From Clostridiales bacterium (GTDB lineage: Bacteria > Bacillota > Clostridia > Christensenellales > Borkfalkiaceae): a DNA stretch of 37,341 nt. This document shows positions 1 through 9,175 of this stretch, piece after piece. Within the stretch, counting starts at the first letter, position 1. Each line of letters opens with the position of its first letter. The position numbers were made by a program, and so were the translations under genes. The notes below the pieces were generated by a model. That model saw only the letters and a list, made by a program, of their open reading frames with translations. It did no database searches and was not told the DNA's origin. Where the stretch lies: assembly GCA_015069425.1 (NCBI GenBank), contig SVIP01000008.1:1-37341 (forward strand), given 5' to 3'.

Positions 1-822
1 GAACATGGCAAGAATCAAATTTACCGAATCGGTAGAAACAATCATTGTGAAAAGATAAGTAAATGCTACCGCAATGGCGGGAAATAGTATCAGTTTTATA
101 GACGAAACATAATATAATCCCCTAGATTTAAACATCGAACTAAATTTTATTCCCGCTAGTTTCATGCCAAGTATCAACATTGATATCGGCGTTACCAAAT
201 TCTTAAAGTGGTCAGAAAACGTAACAAGTTCTGGCACAATCTTTGAAACACCTAAAAGATTAAGTATTATTCCTATTATAAAAGATAACAGTACAGGATT
301 TAATAAAGTGCTTTTTAGACTTATCGTTTTTTTATCACCAGAAATAAGGTATGTTCCTAAGGAATAAATGAATACGTTGTTAATAATATTTAATACGACT
401 AGGTATGTAAATACTGAGCTTGTAGAACCAAACACCGCCGCAGCAAGTGGTAACCCCAAAAAACCGTTATTTGCAAAAATTTGAGAAAATCTTATAATAC
501 CTTGTCTTTTTTTATTCCACAACGGGTCGACACTCTCCACTGATTTAATCCTTGAAAGCGGTTTGGACAAAAAGAAAAAAACAAAAGTAAAAATAATTCC
601 TAGTATCGCCGAAAACGCCATTCCCGATATCGTTTCTTTATTAAACGAAATGCCTAGTGTGCCTGATATGATAAGAAAAGGCATACCTACGTACATCAAA
701 AGTTTTGATAATACCCCAGATTGTTCCTGTTTTAAAGCTTTGCTTTTCACCAAAATATATCCTGGTACTGCAAGCAAAACGAACAGTATAACGTTTTTAA
801 GCATTGGTATAAAAGTTTCCAT
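1..822 (-). CDS. AEC-family (auxin efflux carrier) transporter, C-terminus cut by window edge
   Basis: The reading frame is open from an ATG at 820-822 to the first base of the window, so about 274 residues are visible and the end is missing. A RBS (AAGGAA) sits 8 bases upstream. The N-terminus reads METFIPMLKN and is followed by repeated hydrophobic helices, with conserved stretches such as NNGFLGLPLA in the first half and a long NPVLLSFIIGIILN helix later. This layout (two helical bundles, GFLGLP motif) is that of AEC permeases, which export organic anions such as malate or related metabolites across the membrane. The substrate cannot be inferred. It lies 88 bp downstream of the epimerase gene on the same strand, with no obvious terminator between, so co-transcription is possible. 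Confidence 0.85.
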   Translation of the reverse strand, partial: METFIPMLKNVILFVLLAVPGYILVKSKALKQEQSGVLSKLLMYVGMPFLIISGTLGISFNKETISGMAFSAILGIIFTFVFFFLSKPLSRIKSVESVDPLWNKKRQGIIRFSQIFANNGFLGLPLAAAVFGSTSSVFTYLVVLNIINNVFIYSLGTYLISGDKKTISLKSTLLNPVLLSFIIGIILNLLGVSKIVPELVTFSDHFKNLVTPISMLILGMKLAGIKFSSMFKSRGLYYVSSIKLILFPAIAVAFTYLFTMIVSTDSVNLILAMF

Positions 823-910
823 AATTTATTCCTTTATTATATTTATTAAAATCTTTTTCCTTTATCTAAATTTTTAATATTACTTTTTTAATTTACCAAT
901 AGAACATCTC

Positions 911-1876
911 TTAACAAAAAAAATTGTACTTTATGGCGCAAAATCTATCTTCATCTTTTTTTAATAAAGTGGTTGGATATGTTGGACAATTTGGTGAATT
1001 TGGATAATATTGCGGTTCTAAACAAAAACCGTTATAATCTTTTGTTTGCTCGTTTAATTTGCCCGAATTTTTTGTTGCGTAAAACTGTAAGCCCGGCATT
1101 GTTGAGTAACACTCAATCTTCATTCCCGACTCTTTATCGCAAACGTAAGCGCAAAATTCAACGTTGTTTTTCGCATTTCTTTTAATACAGTAGTTTGTGT
1201 CGTATCCACTTCTATTCTGTATAAAATAATCGTCTGAACTTATATCTTTTCCGATTTGCTTTTCAGGGTTAAAGGAATACGGCGTGTCAATTATATCGCA
1301 ATATTCGCCACGAGCAACAAAATCTTTATCTAACTTTGTTATTGTGTCTGAATTTATATATGCGTATAACCCTCTTGTATCTTTATCATTTAAATTAAAA
1401 TATGCGTGATTTGTTAAACAACAATGCGTATCTTTATCACTTTGCGCAAAGTATTCTATATTTAGACAATTGTTTTCATCCACGGAATACTTTACAGTAA
1501 CCGTCATATTTCCGGGGAAACCACCTGCGCCGTCTGGCGAATTCAACTTTAATACAAGCGAATTGTTTTCAATATAAGAATCCCAAATTTTATTGTGAAA
1601 CCCTGCATCTCCGCCACCGTGTAAACAATGCCCGTTTTGATTTGCATTGAGTAAATACTCTTTGCCGTTTAAGTTAAATTTTGCCTCGCCTATCCTGTTG
1701 GCATACCTACCTATCGTTGCACCACTATATGAGAACTTTGTCAAGTAATAATCTTCAGGATTTTCAGGACCAACGATAAATTCTTTTACTGCGCCTTTCG
1801 TGTTTTTTAATCGCGCGCTAATTATACGAGCGCCGTAATCAAGCACGTCAACTTCAAAACCGTTATTGTTAGACAA
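911..1876 (-). CDS. galM: Aldose 1-epimerase (galactose mutarotase family)
   Basis: The 321 residues cover the epimerase beta-sandwich. LDYGARI lies near the N-terminus, GRYANRI and the substrate-binding His stretch HCLHGG follow, then TNHAYFNL (catalytic His region) and FCLEPQYYPNSPN near the end (catalytic Glu). The enzyme interconverts alpha and beta anomers of free sugars in the cytoplasm. The start is odd: no ATG exists in frame. The best initiation is TTG at 1876 behind an AAGG eight bases upstream. The frame stays open for another 15 codons (through an ATA at 1909-1911) before a TAA, and the family normally has about 20 more N-terminal residues. The N-terminal strand may therefore be missing, or initiation is non-canonical. 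Family assignment is firm; expression as an intact protein is uncertain. Confidence 0.85.
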   Translation of the reverse strand: MSNNNGFEVDVLDYGARIISARLKNTKGAVKEFIVGPENPEDYYLTKFSYSGATIGRYANRIGEAKFNLNGKEYLLNANQNGHCLHGGGDAGFHNKIWDSYIENNSLVLKLNSPDGAGGFPGNMTVTVKYSVDENNCLNIEYFAQSDKDTHCCLTNHAYFNLNDKDTRGLYAYINSDTITKLDKDFVARGEYCDIIDTPYSFNPEKQIGKDISSDDYFIQNRSGYDTNYCIKRNAKNNVEFCAYVCDKESGMKIECYSTMPGLQFYATKNSGKLNEQTKDYNGFCLEPQYYPNSPNCPTYPTTLLKKDEDRFCAIKYNFFC

Positions 1877-1951
1877 GGTGTAAACCTTATTTTCTTTTTC
1901 TTCTTTTATAAACCTATAACTTTAAAAAATCATAAATCGTTCCCTAAATAA

Positions 1952-2161
1952 CTACTTCTTTATAACGTAATAGAGGTTACTTTCGTAGGGTAAGAGTATT
2001 TTATTATAACAAGCAAAGTCTTCTTCTTGCCCTGTTCAAAAGTCTTTTAACAAATGCTCACCGTCATCTAGTCCTAGTCTTTTGGTCGTAAACGCAATTT
2101 TTCTAACTATATAGAAGTTATCAAATATTGTTCGCAACTTACTAAACATATGCTCTAACAA
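1952..2161 (-). pseudogene. Possible degenerate small ORF interrupted by TGA
   Basis: In the 329-bp gap between the MFS carrier and the epimerase, a TTG at 2161 (7 bases after AAGGAA) opens a frame of 41 codons to a TGA at 2036-2038. The same frame then continues for 27 codons to a TAG at 1952-1954. An ATG at 2149 is also in frame. The part after the TGA ends in LLPYESNLYYVI, which resembles the tail strand of GH13-type hydrolases (L.PYEa.vY). That suggests the eroded 3' end of a glycoside hydrolase, but the match is short and only a guess. It could equally be chance coding potential. Confidence 0.3.
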
Positions 2162-2205
2162 CGTTTTATTCCTTCACCTTTTCCGAAAGACTAATTTGAA
2201 AAATG

Positions 2206-3492
2206 CTATTTTCTATTATTCATTAAATTTACTAAAATCATAAGTACAAACAGCAAAACAATTATTACACCTAATAATATTATGGTAAACGAAAATGCAT
2301 TTTTCCAACCATAACTATCTATTAAAAAGCCAAAAAACGTTGGAATTACACCAGATGAAACCGACGCAACTGCATTAGATATTGCGCTATAAGTACCTGC
2401 ATTTATTTGAGTATGTAATTGAAAAGTTATTACACTAAGAACTATTACTCGTATCCCGTTTGCAAGCCCCATGTATAGCACAAAAAGCAAAACCGCTAAA
2501 ATTACGTTTGTTTGGTAAAGAAAAGTCAATAATATGCATATAAGCAAAATAATCGACGAATATATTAAACACTGCCTTATAAAATTTTTATCCCTTGCGC
2601 AAGACCAAAGTGTCAACATAGGTCCAAAAAGCATTACTACCGGCGATAAAATCGAAACGTATATGGAAACGTCTTGCCGAAACGAAAAAACGTCTATAAG
2701 CAAACTAGGTAACCAATTGCAAAGAGAGTTATACACAGAAGTTATCAAGAACACCATAACTATACTTATACAATAAAATGCGACCGTTTGTTTTCTAGTG
2801 TTTAACGTAAACAATGAATTATTATCGATATCTTTGTCGCCGTTAAATAGCGTTGTGTCATCTAGTATATCGGCATAATTTTGCGTTTTCCTAACAACAA
2901 AGGCAAAAAATACTGCAGATATTAAGAATACAGTTCCTAGAATAAAAAATGGCATACGCCACCCTACGTAAGAAACACAAACGGCACTCATTCCATAGGC
3001 AATAATTGACGATACGGCAACGCCTGTATTTATAACTCTATTAGCCGTGTTTAATAAACACGCAGGCAAATACTTGGTTAGTATAAGGTTAATACCACTC
3101 CATAATCCTGCTTGAAATATTCCACTTATGGGAAATATAATCCACATAAATTCAATATTTGTTGCAAACCCCATGCAAATCATGGTAATTGCGGCAAAAG
3201 GCAAAGTCACAACAAGATATTTTCGCATATCTATTTTGCCCATCAAAAACGATAAAATAACTTGAACTAATCCATAAACGATAAAGTAATATGTATTCGC
3301 AAAACTTGCATTCACTTTATCGGTTTTTAACTCTACGATTATAGTTGCAATTTCCGCGCCAAAAACAAACTTTGCTGCAAGTTCAGCAACGTATACAAAA
3401 TAACAAGCGAAAATTAATAATTTCCCATATTTTATCCATTCTAAATGACGTTTATCAATCGTTAGTTCCACACAATTTATACTAGTTGTCAT
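2206..3492 (-). CDS. MFS transporter, sugar-phosphate/organic-anion permease-like
   Basis: The 428-residue protein has about 12 hydrophobic segments in two six-helix halves separated by a polar loop near residues 210-235. The features WSGINLILTKYLP after helix 4 and YVGWRMPFFILG before helix 6 resemble the OPA branch of the major facilitator superfamily (GlpT/UhpT-like). A short cytoplasmic N-terminus precedes helix 1. ATG at 3492 is preceded by AAAGGT about 11 bases upstream, which is a weak RBS. The gene is 218 bp downstream of the GH4 gene and separated from it by a strong hairpin, so it is probably a separate unit. A role in importing a sugar acid released by the locus is possible but not shown. 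Confidence 0.8.
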   Translation of the reverse strand: MTTSINCVELTIDKRHLEWIKYGKLLIFACYFVYVAELAAKFVFGAEIATIIVELKTDKVNASFANTYYFIVYGLVQVILSFLMGKIDMRKYLVVTLPFAAITMICMGFATNIEFMWIIFPISGIFQAGLWSGINLILTKYLPACLLNTANRVINTGVAVSSIIAYGMSAVCVSYVGWRMPFFILGTVFLISAVFFAFVVRKTQNYADILDDTTLFNGDKDIDNNSLFTLNTRKQTVAFYCISIVMVFLITSVYNSLCNWLPSLLIDVFSFRQDVSIYVSILSPVVMLFGPMLTLWSCARDKNFIRQCLIYSSIILLICILLTFLYQTNVILAVLLFVLYMGLANGIRVIVLSVITFQLHTQINAGTYSAISNAVASVSSGVIPTFFGFLIDSYGWKNAFSFTIILLGVIIVLLFVLMILVNLMNNRK

Positions 3493-3554
3493 AATTAAAA
3501 AATGTACCTTTCAGTCTAATTTATTCTTTAGTGTGTTATATTGATTCACTATTA

Positions 3555-3591
3555 AAAACCATAACAAAAAATAATTTCTTGTTATGGTTTT
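3555..3591 (-). terminator. Intrinsic terminator after the GH4 gene
   Basis: A perfect 13-bp inverted repeat (AAAACCATAACAA / TTGTTATGGTTTT) encloses an 11-base loop. Read on the minus strand the right arm runs into TTTTT then AATAG. It lies 120 bp past the GH4 stop and 63 bp before the MFS start, so it most likely ends the esterase/GH4 operon. Confidence 0.75.
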
Positions 3592-3710
3592 CCCCTAAAA
3601 TAGCATAACCGTAAATTCTACGTATTGTTATATTCCATGTAAATGCAACGTGAAGATTTACACCCGCACAACCTTGTCGGTAAGAAGAAACATAAAAACA
3701 TTAACACATC

Positions 3711-5105
3711 TTATTTTTTCTTGTTTGCTATATATTCATCGTAGAAAGGTAAATATTTTCTTGTATTATATAGCATTCTATCAAACATTTCTCTTGCATT
3801 ATCCAAAGATGTTGTCATGTTTGGACTATTGACAAAAGCACCAAATGCTAAATCATAATCACCTGTTAAACCTGCTTGAACAACAGCTTCTTGTTCGGCG
3901 ATGATAGGAAGTGTCAAACCGCTAATTTGCTTGGGCATTTCGCCCGCAAAAATAGGTTTAATGCTATCGCCCGAAAAATAAGCGTTTGTTTCAACAACAA
4001 CGTCGTTAGGAAGGTTTGGAATTTGACCATTATTAGGCATATTAACGTTAGTAACAAAATCACCAAGTCCCAAAAGTGCTTTAATTTGCGCAACCATTTC
4101 TTCTCCACTTTCATAAAGTTCGAATGGCTTACCTTCAAGAAGTTCTTTAGTTTTGTCTTCCTTTTCTTTCGTAAACACATCCGTACGCCACTTCACCGTG
4201 GTCAACGTAAAACCAAATTTGGTAACAGTTTCTTTATCTTTTAGATACCAGTTACCAGGGCAAAATTCTGCAAGGTGTCTATCCCCTGCAGCGGCAATAA
4301 TATTGTATCTTCTATACAAATCAAACTTAACCTGAGCGTTGTTAGCATCAGGAAGATGAATCCAGTTATCTTCCCATTCTTCTTCCGTACCGTTTGGATG
4401 TTCTTCAACGTATTCGGCATACATAGGTACTAAATCCATATCCTTAAAATGCGCTTCGTTGACCCAAGTAAAGTGATTTACACCAAAAACGTTGATTTTG
4501 ATATCGTCTCTTTGCGCTTGAATACCGTATTTTTCTTTAAGCATTCTAACCATTAATCTTTTAGTACCGAAAACTTCGTGACAACAACCGATAGCCTTAA
4601 TTTCTGGAAACACCTTATATAAAGTTCTAACGCAAACGGTCATCGGGTTTGTAAAGTTTACCACCCACGCATTAGGACAACATCTTTTTATTGCCAAAGC
4701 AAAATCTTCATACATAGGCACGGTCCTAAGCGACCTAATAATACCCGCTGGGCCACAAGTATCACCCACTGATTGATAAATACCATATTCTTCGGGAAGA
4801 TGAACATCCGACTCCATTTCCTTAAACGTGCCGGGAAGAATAGATATAAATACGAAATCCGCACCTCTTAACGCATCGTCAATTTTTTCTTTAGCAACGT
4901 ACTTCCATTTACCCTTTATATCTTCTCTACTAGATAACGCATTACCAATAGTTTCATTATCTTTCGCCGCCACATAATCAATATCGTAAAGAAGCACCGT
5001 ACCTGCTAGTTGTTCTTCTTTAGCCAAATCGTTCATAAGTGTTCTTGCCCAAGCCTTTGAGCCGCCGCCAATATAGGCAATTTTCAAGTCTTTAATGTTT
5101 TTCAT
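3711..5105 (-). CDS. lplD: GH4 family hydrolase with CHEV motif, probable alpha-galacturonidase (LplD type)
   Basis: The 464 residues carry the whole GH4 signature: an NAD-binding GGGS loop at 13-16, GDTCGPAG at 114-121, NFTNPM at 150-155, the active-site motif CHEV at 175-178 and NHFTW at 210-214. GH4 enzymes cleave glycosides by an NAD- and Mn-dependent redox-elimination mechanism in the cytoplasm. The four-residue motif tracks specificity in this family. CHEV is the one reported for alpha-galacturonidases such as Bacillus subtilis LplD, whereas CHSV marks alpha-galactosidases/glucosidases and CDMP or CNVP mark phospho-glycosidases. LplD sits with an lplABC importer in B. subtilis, and an LplABC-like importer is also present here. 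ATG at 5105 has a clear AAGGAGATATT RBS. Expected action: release of galacturonic acid from short pectic oligomers. Confidence 0.9.
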   Translation of the reverse strand: MKNIKDLKIAYIGGGSKAWARTLMNDLAKEEQLAGTVLLYDIDYVAAKDNETIGNALSSREDIKGKWKYVAKEKIDDALRGADFVFISILPGTFKEMESDVHLPEEYGIYQSVGDTCGPAGIIRSLRTVPMYEDFALAIKRCCPNAWVVNFTNPMTVCVRTLYKVFPEIKAIGCCHEVFGTKRLMVRMLKEKYGIQAQRDDIKINVFGVNHFTWVNEAHFKDMDLVPMYAEYVEEHPNGTEEEWEDNWIHLPDANNAQVKFDLYRRYNIIAAAGDRHLAEFCPGNWYLKDKETVTKFGFTLTTVKWRTDVFTKEKEDKTKELLEGKPFELYESGEEMVAQIKALLGLGDFVTNVNMPNNGQIPNLPNDVVVETNAYFSGDSIKPIFAGEMPKQISGLTLPIIAEQEAVVQAGLTGDYDLAFGAFVNSPNMTTSLDNAREMFDRMLYNTRKYLPFYDEYIANKKK

Positions 5106-5179
5106 AATATCTCCTTAAAATTAGTTAAAAAATAATATATACTCTTATTAGCAATTCAAATAAAATAACCTTACACGTT

Positions 5180-6265
5180 TTACTTAATGCTATCGTACCT
5201 TAAGCATTGACGCAAAGTTTGTTCTACTCTTTCAGCCATTCGGTAAAATCCCAAATCATTAGGATGACAATTGTCTACGGTACACGAATCCCATTCTTCT
5301 GTTCCAAGCAACGTTTCCCCATCTATAAACCAAACGTTTTCATCACCATTTGCCTTTGCCCGTAAATAATTATTATAAATAACTTCTCTACGCGGTATAC
5401 AATTTTTAGGGTCATATAGAAAGTTTGGTCTTGTCATAAATATAATAGGAACACTAGGCTGTTCATCGCGAATTTTTTTATACAACGGATAATGCGTTTG
5501 CTGCAACCACTCCACACTAGGTGCATTAAAATCATAATCTAGCACCATCGCAGACGCTTTTAAGGACGCCAAATAATCTACCATTTCTGGCTCTGCCTTT
5601 GCATTGCCTGAAAAGCCTAAATTAATAAAATCCAAGTTTAATCTACGGCAAACCATGGACACGTAATCATTCCCTGAGTGTGAAGCACATCCCCCCTGCG
5701 TAATTGACGAGCCATAAAAAACAATCGGTAAACTATTTGAATATTTTTTTGCGGACAATAATTTACTGCCAGCCTTTAGTCCTACAAAAACTTCATATGT
5801 GCGATTATAAAGTGGCGTGTAAATCTCAATATTTCTCATTCCACCAGTTCTAGCATAAGCCAAACTTGCAAAAACGTATTTACCATCTTTAGCGCTATTA
5901 AAGTTGGTGTACTCGGGACGTAAATTCCCTTCAAATACTCCATCTGCATAGACCGAAAAACCACTTTGTCCACCAAGCGAAATATTAGATGATACGGGCA
6001 TATCTGCAATCACTGCTTTAACCGCAATATACGGAGAATCGGTAACAAATCTTATTCTACCACCACTTGCGCAAGTAGACAATTCGCTAACACCTTGGCT
6101 TACGCTATCCGCAATAACTTTCGGCATACGGCGATAGTGATTTTCTTCATCCGAATAAAAAATTCCGTGAATTGAAAACTCTTTTTCTCTTATATTTTTC
6201 CAAACAACGTCCGTCTCTTTAATAGCCGTTGATTTTAAATTTTTATCAATTTCAGTAATATCCAT
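5180..6265 (-). CDS. SGNH/GDSL esterase with N-terminal beta domain, copy 1
   Basis: The 361 residues form two domains. The N-terminal part (about 1-170) is a beta-sandwich ending in YEVFVGL, a GxDLY-like motif. The C-terminal part is an SGNH hydrolase: block I YGSSITQGG with nucleophile Ser187, block II GFSGNAKAE, block III DYDFNAP, and block V DNCHPND with Asp331 and His334. The layout matches the Lipase_GDSL_3 group, many of which are carbohydrate deacetylases. There is no signal peptide, so it acts inside the cell. Beside GH4 and GH28 enzymes, removal of acetyl groups from imported pectic oligomers is the likely job, by inference. It starts 5 bases after the upstream DUF4832 gene stops, with its RBS (AAAGGAA) inside that gene. 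A paralogue lies at 9176-10249. Confidence 0.88.
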   Translation of the reverse strand: MDITEIDKNLKSTAIKETDVVWKNIREKEFSIHGIFYSDEENHYRRMPKVIADSVSQGVSELSTCASGGRIRFVTDSPYIAVKAVIADMPVSSNISLGGQSGFSVYADGVFEGNLRPEYTNFNSAKDGKYVFASLAYARTGGMRNIEIYTPLYNRTYEVFVGLKAGSKLLSAKKYSNSLPIVFYGSSITQGGCASHSGNDYVSMVCRRLNLDFINLGFSGNAKAEPEMVDYLASLKASAMVLDYDFNAPSVEWLQQTHYPLYKKIRDEQPSVPIIFMTRPNFLYDPKNCIPRREVIYNNYLRAKANGDENVWFIDGETLLGTEEWDSCTVDNCHPNDLGFYRMAERVEQTLRQCLRYDSIK

Positions 6266-6270
6266 AATTG

Positions 6271-7596
6271 TTATTCCTTTATAAGTAATTCCCCTAACGT
6301 AAAATAATCTCCATCCGTTTTTCCTTCGTTTGCAAACTGCACGTTTGGATTTTTGTCACCGCCGATTGCTATTTGTAATTCATATTTTCCATGTAGAATA
6401 TCATCAAAAACGTCAAAATAAACTGTTTCAGTATGTTCACCCGGCAACCATTTTGTTATATCCACGTCCGTTATGTATTCTTTTGTTTTTTCACCTTTAA
6501 TTCTAATTTTTAACGGCAATTTGTTATAAATTGGCGCTACACCTTTATTTTCTATTTTAAATAATACTTTAATTGTTTTCCCCGCACTTATGTTATCAGG
6601 AAATTCAACTTCACGAATAACAAACCGATACCCCATTCTTTCAAGCCAGTATTCAATTTTTTCTCTCCATTCATATTGAATAGGAAAAGATTTAGTATTA
6701 AATGTGCTAATATGCCATTTAAGTGTTTTTTCTATAATTGAATCAATATCCCAACCTTGACGATACCATTCCGAAATCCACCAATAACTTTCAAACGATA
6801 CTGGCGCTGTTTTCCAAAACTCTTTTTTCATATTAGCAATATGTTTGGGGAAAATTTCGTTCATATGCCTAGGACATCCCGTTCCATCTGCTCGCCAGCC
6901 AATCTTATGCTTTTCACTTATGTAATTTAACATACTTGTATTAGATAACTGTCCAATTAACTTGGTATGAGGAAAAGCACGCACGTAAACGTCCATTAAC
7001 GCTCTAATATCTTCTTCAGGAAAACTTTGACTCCCTTCTCCCCAAGCGCCGCCAAGTGCAACGTCAACACAATCCAATGTATTATTTACGTCAAATCTTT
7101 CACCTAACTTTTCTATTGCCTTACTAAACAGTTTTAAATATCTGGGGTCTGTCGGAGATGCCTTAACCCTCATTCCGTCTGGACGTTCAGGGCAAGGCAT
7201 AATCAACTTCAACCAATCGGGAACGTCGTCTCTCGCGCAAGTGCTATGTGGCATAAGCCTAAACATTACAGTTTGCCCTTTTTGTTTTGCCTTGTTCAAA
7301 ACGTCTTCAATCAAATCGTAATTATATTCACCCTGTTCGGGTTCAAATTCTTTCCATAAAATACGGATATACGCCACAGTAGTGTCGGGATAATATCCTT
7401 GTTCTCTGCCTTTTTCTTCTACACCAACAGGTACGGGGTAACATTCATAATTTTCCGTTTCACAACTTGCAACACCACTACTTCTGTTCGTGATACAATC
7501 CGAATACAAAGCCTCTCCACGAAAATGTTGAAAACTAGTAAAACCAATATACGGGTTATATATAACACCTTTCTTTTCTTTTAATGTTTTTTTCAT
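6271..7596 (-). CDS. DUF4832-type putative glycoside hydrolase-like protein
   Basis: The 441-residue protein starts NPYIGFTSFQHF and has a TIM-barrel-like N-terminal domain of about 315 residues. It contains LWKEFEPEQGEYNYD, typical of clan-A-like barrels, and GGAWGEGSQ with Glu187 at a position where an acid/base would sit. From about residue 325 a C-terminal beta-sandwich follows (IKVLFKIENKGVAPIY, LPLKIRIKG). This two-domain plan is that of DUF4832 proteins, which recur in polysaccharide loci without a proven reaction. No signal peptide is present. It lies between the ceramidase-like and SGNH genes in a tight cluster, with AAAGGGAA upstream of the ATG. A role on the same glycan is inferred from position only. 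Confidence 0.7.
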   Translation of the reverse strand: MKKTLKEKKGVIYNPYIGFTSFQHFRGEALYSDCITNRSSGVASCETENYECYPVPVGVEEKGREQGYYPDTTVAYIRILWKEFEPEQGEYNYDLIEDVLNKAKQKGQTVMFRLMPHSTCARDDVPDWLKLIMPCPERPDGMRVKASPTDPRYLKLFSKAIEKLGERFDVNNTLDCVDVALGGAWGEGSQSFPEEDIRALMDVYVRAFPHTKLIGQLSNTSMLNYISEKHKIGWRADGTGCPRHMNEIFPKHIANMKKEFWKTAPVSFESYWWISEWYRQGWDIDSIIEKTLKWHISTFNTKSFPIQYEWREKIEYWLERMGYRFVIREVEFPDNISAGKTIKVLFKIENKGVAPIYNKLPLKIRIKGEKTKEYITDVDITKWLPGEHTETVYFDVFDDILHGKYELQIAIGGDKNPNVQFANEGKTDGDYFTLGELLIKE

Positions 7597-7674
7597 ATCT
7601 TATTCCCTTTTATAGCCATTAAAAATATTCACAAAATTTGCACAACTATTTATAAGATTTAAAATTTTTTTGAA

Positions 7675-9024
7675 TTATTTTGCCAATTCTTTGATAAGGC
7701 GTTTTCCTTCTGCAATGATAAATTCCGCCGTACCTGCTTTAAATGTAGACGTTCTTGCTTCATAACCGCCCTCATCATAAGAGTCTTGCATAGGGAAATA
7801 CCCTTCTTTACCATTTGTGTTACACATAGGGATAATCAACTCAAATTCGGTTGTTTCTTTTAACTCTCTGCCAACATTAGTAAATGGTTCTCCAGGAATA
7901 CCCACAAAAACAATAGGACCGATACGCATCCCACTTAACAACATCTCATAAGTTTTCGGTTGATTTTCCAAACGCACCATTCTTGCAGCTTCTGCCACAA
8001 CTGTTGTTAACATCATTCCTTCATAAGGAAGCTCATTTGCCCTGCCTGCAACGTATAAATCGTTGATTTTATGAGCCATAAGAAGTTCTTCTTTATTCGC
8101 CTTGTTTGTCTGTACAGCAATTTTTACAATTTTCGATTCTATTTTATTTACATTTACATATTGAACTTTATCAAACGCTTGCAATACACCACCCAACACA
8201 ACTCTTGCAATGTAGTTTGCGTGTCCGTATCCCCTTGCAACGTCATCAAAATCAACAAACATATCATTCAAATATCCTCCCGTGGGATGGACGTTTACGT
8301 GATTAACATCACCTTGGACACCATTGAAGAAAATACATTTTACATTGTCTATTGCCTTTTCCACATTTTTTCTCAAAAGTCCAGGCCAGTCTGCTGAAAT
8401 CTTTAATCCCCCTACCACATCAGGGTGATTAGCAAAATTAACAAGCACAACAGAATCTGCACACTCTCTATCAAAACGAACCACACTAACTCTTTCATCT
8501 ACTTCACCAATTGGAGCAACTATATTAGGATTATTTACACCTGGGTTTGTCTTTACACTACCGTCTTTCATACGGAAACGACGAATAAATGCAACATTTG
8601 GCGCTTGACCAATTCCCCAGCCCATTTTTGCAGGCTTTAAATCTGCTAATGCCCAACAAGCCACGTCTACAAGTTTTGTCTGCAGAATTTTAGCATATTC
8701 TCGCACTTTTTCATTGTCGCTGTCAAATATTGTTTCCGGTCCCGTATGCGTATGAGTTGCCGAAACGAAAATATTATCAATCGTTAGCCCCGTAATTACT
8801 GCAATTTTTTCCCTGTATTGATTAAGAATTTCCTGTTTTAACCCGCAATGGTCAACAGAAATCATAAGAGTTTTCATTTCCCCTAACTGATAAGCAATGG
8901 CATTTGCTTCTAAATCATCCAAAACGCCATCTGCAATACGCACTTGATAATAACCCATAAGTGGAATCCCCATCATGGGGGTTATATTTATCCTACTAAA
9001 TCCTACTTTAAAAATATTTAACAT
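7675..9024 (-). CDS. Neutral/alkaline ceramidase-like N-terminal domain hydrolase
   Basis: The 449 residues match the catalytic domain of neutral/alkaline non-lysosomal ceramidases: GFSRINITP at the start, FVSATHTHTGPE at 87-98 with zinc-type His91 and His93, FANHPD and VQGDVNHV further on. Bacterial ceramidases are usually longer (650 or so) with a C-terminal Ig-like domain, which is absent here, and they are exported, whereas this one has no signal peptide. Similar short proteins are common in polysaccharide loci, where the substrate is probably an amide or ester on a sugar and not a ceramide. That is inference. ATG at 9024 follows AAGGAATTAAC. It is the first gene of the minus-strand group that ends in the GH4 gene. 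Confidence 0.75.
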   Translation of the reverse strand: MLNIFKVGFSRINITPMMGIPLMGYYQVRIADGVLDDLEANAIAYQLGEMKTLMISVDHCGLKQEILNQYREKIAVITGLTIDNIFVSATHTHTGPETIFDSDNEKVREYAKILQTKLVDVACWALADLKPAKMGWGIGQAPNVAFIRRFRMKDGSVKTNPGVNNPNIVAPIGEVDERVSVVRFDRECADSVVLVNFANHPDVVGGLKISADWPGLLRKNVEKAIDNVKCIFFNGVQGDVNHVNVHPTGGYLNDMFVDFDDVARGYGHANYIARVVLGGVLQAFDKVQYVNVNKIESKIVKIAVQTNKANKEELLMAHKINDLYVAGRANELPYEGMMLTTVVAEAARMVRLENQPKTYEMLLSGMRIGPIVFVGIPGEPFTNVGRELKETTEFELIIPMCNTNGKEGYFPMQDSYDEGGYEARTSTFKAGTAEFIIAEGKRLIKELAK

Positions 9025-9058
9025 GTTAATTCCTTAGTATAAATTTTTATCTTTTTTA

Positions 9059-9088
9059 TTCATCTCCATCATATGAATGCAATAATCT
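9059..9088 (-). promoter_or_regulatory. Possible sigma-A promoter for the ceramidase-DUF4832-SGNH-GH4 group
   Basis: On the minus strand a TTGGCT box is followed after 18 bases by TATGAT, roughly 40 bases before the ATG at 9024. Spacing and -10 are acceptable and the -35 is imperfect. It shares the short divergent gap with the plus-strand promoter of the SGNH copy 2 gene. Confidence 0.4.
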
Positions 9089-9118
9089 TATAGCCAACTA
9101 ATCCAACGCACCATTCAG

Positions 9119-9147
9119 TAGACATTTCCAAAAGAAAATGATATAAT
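9119..9147 (+). promoter_or_regulatory. Sigma-A-type promoter for SGNH copy 2
   Basis: TAGACA at 9119-9124, 17 bases, then a perfect TATAAT at 9142-9147, about 30 bases before the ATG at 9176. An AGGAGA RBS lies between. Spacing and the -10 box are near consensus. Confidence 0.65.
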
Positions 9148-9175
9148 TAATATATCAAAATTTTAGGAGAGCATT

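Noticed and set aside
2036-2038. In-frame TGA as a selenocysteine or recoded Trp codon
   Set aside because: The neighbouring genes use TGG for Trp and standard stops, no SECIS-like hairpin is apparent, and the product is not a recognisable selenoprotein.
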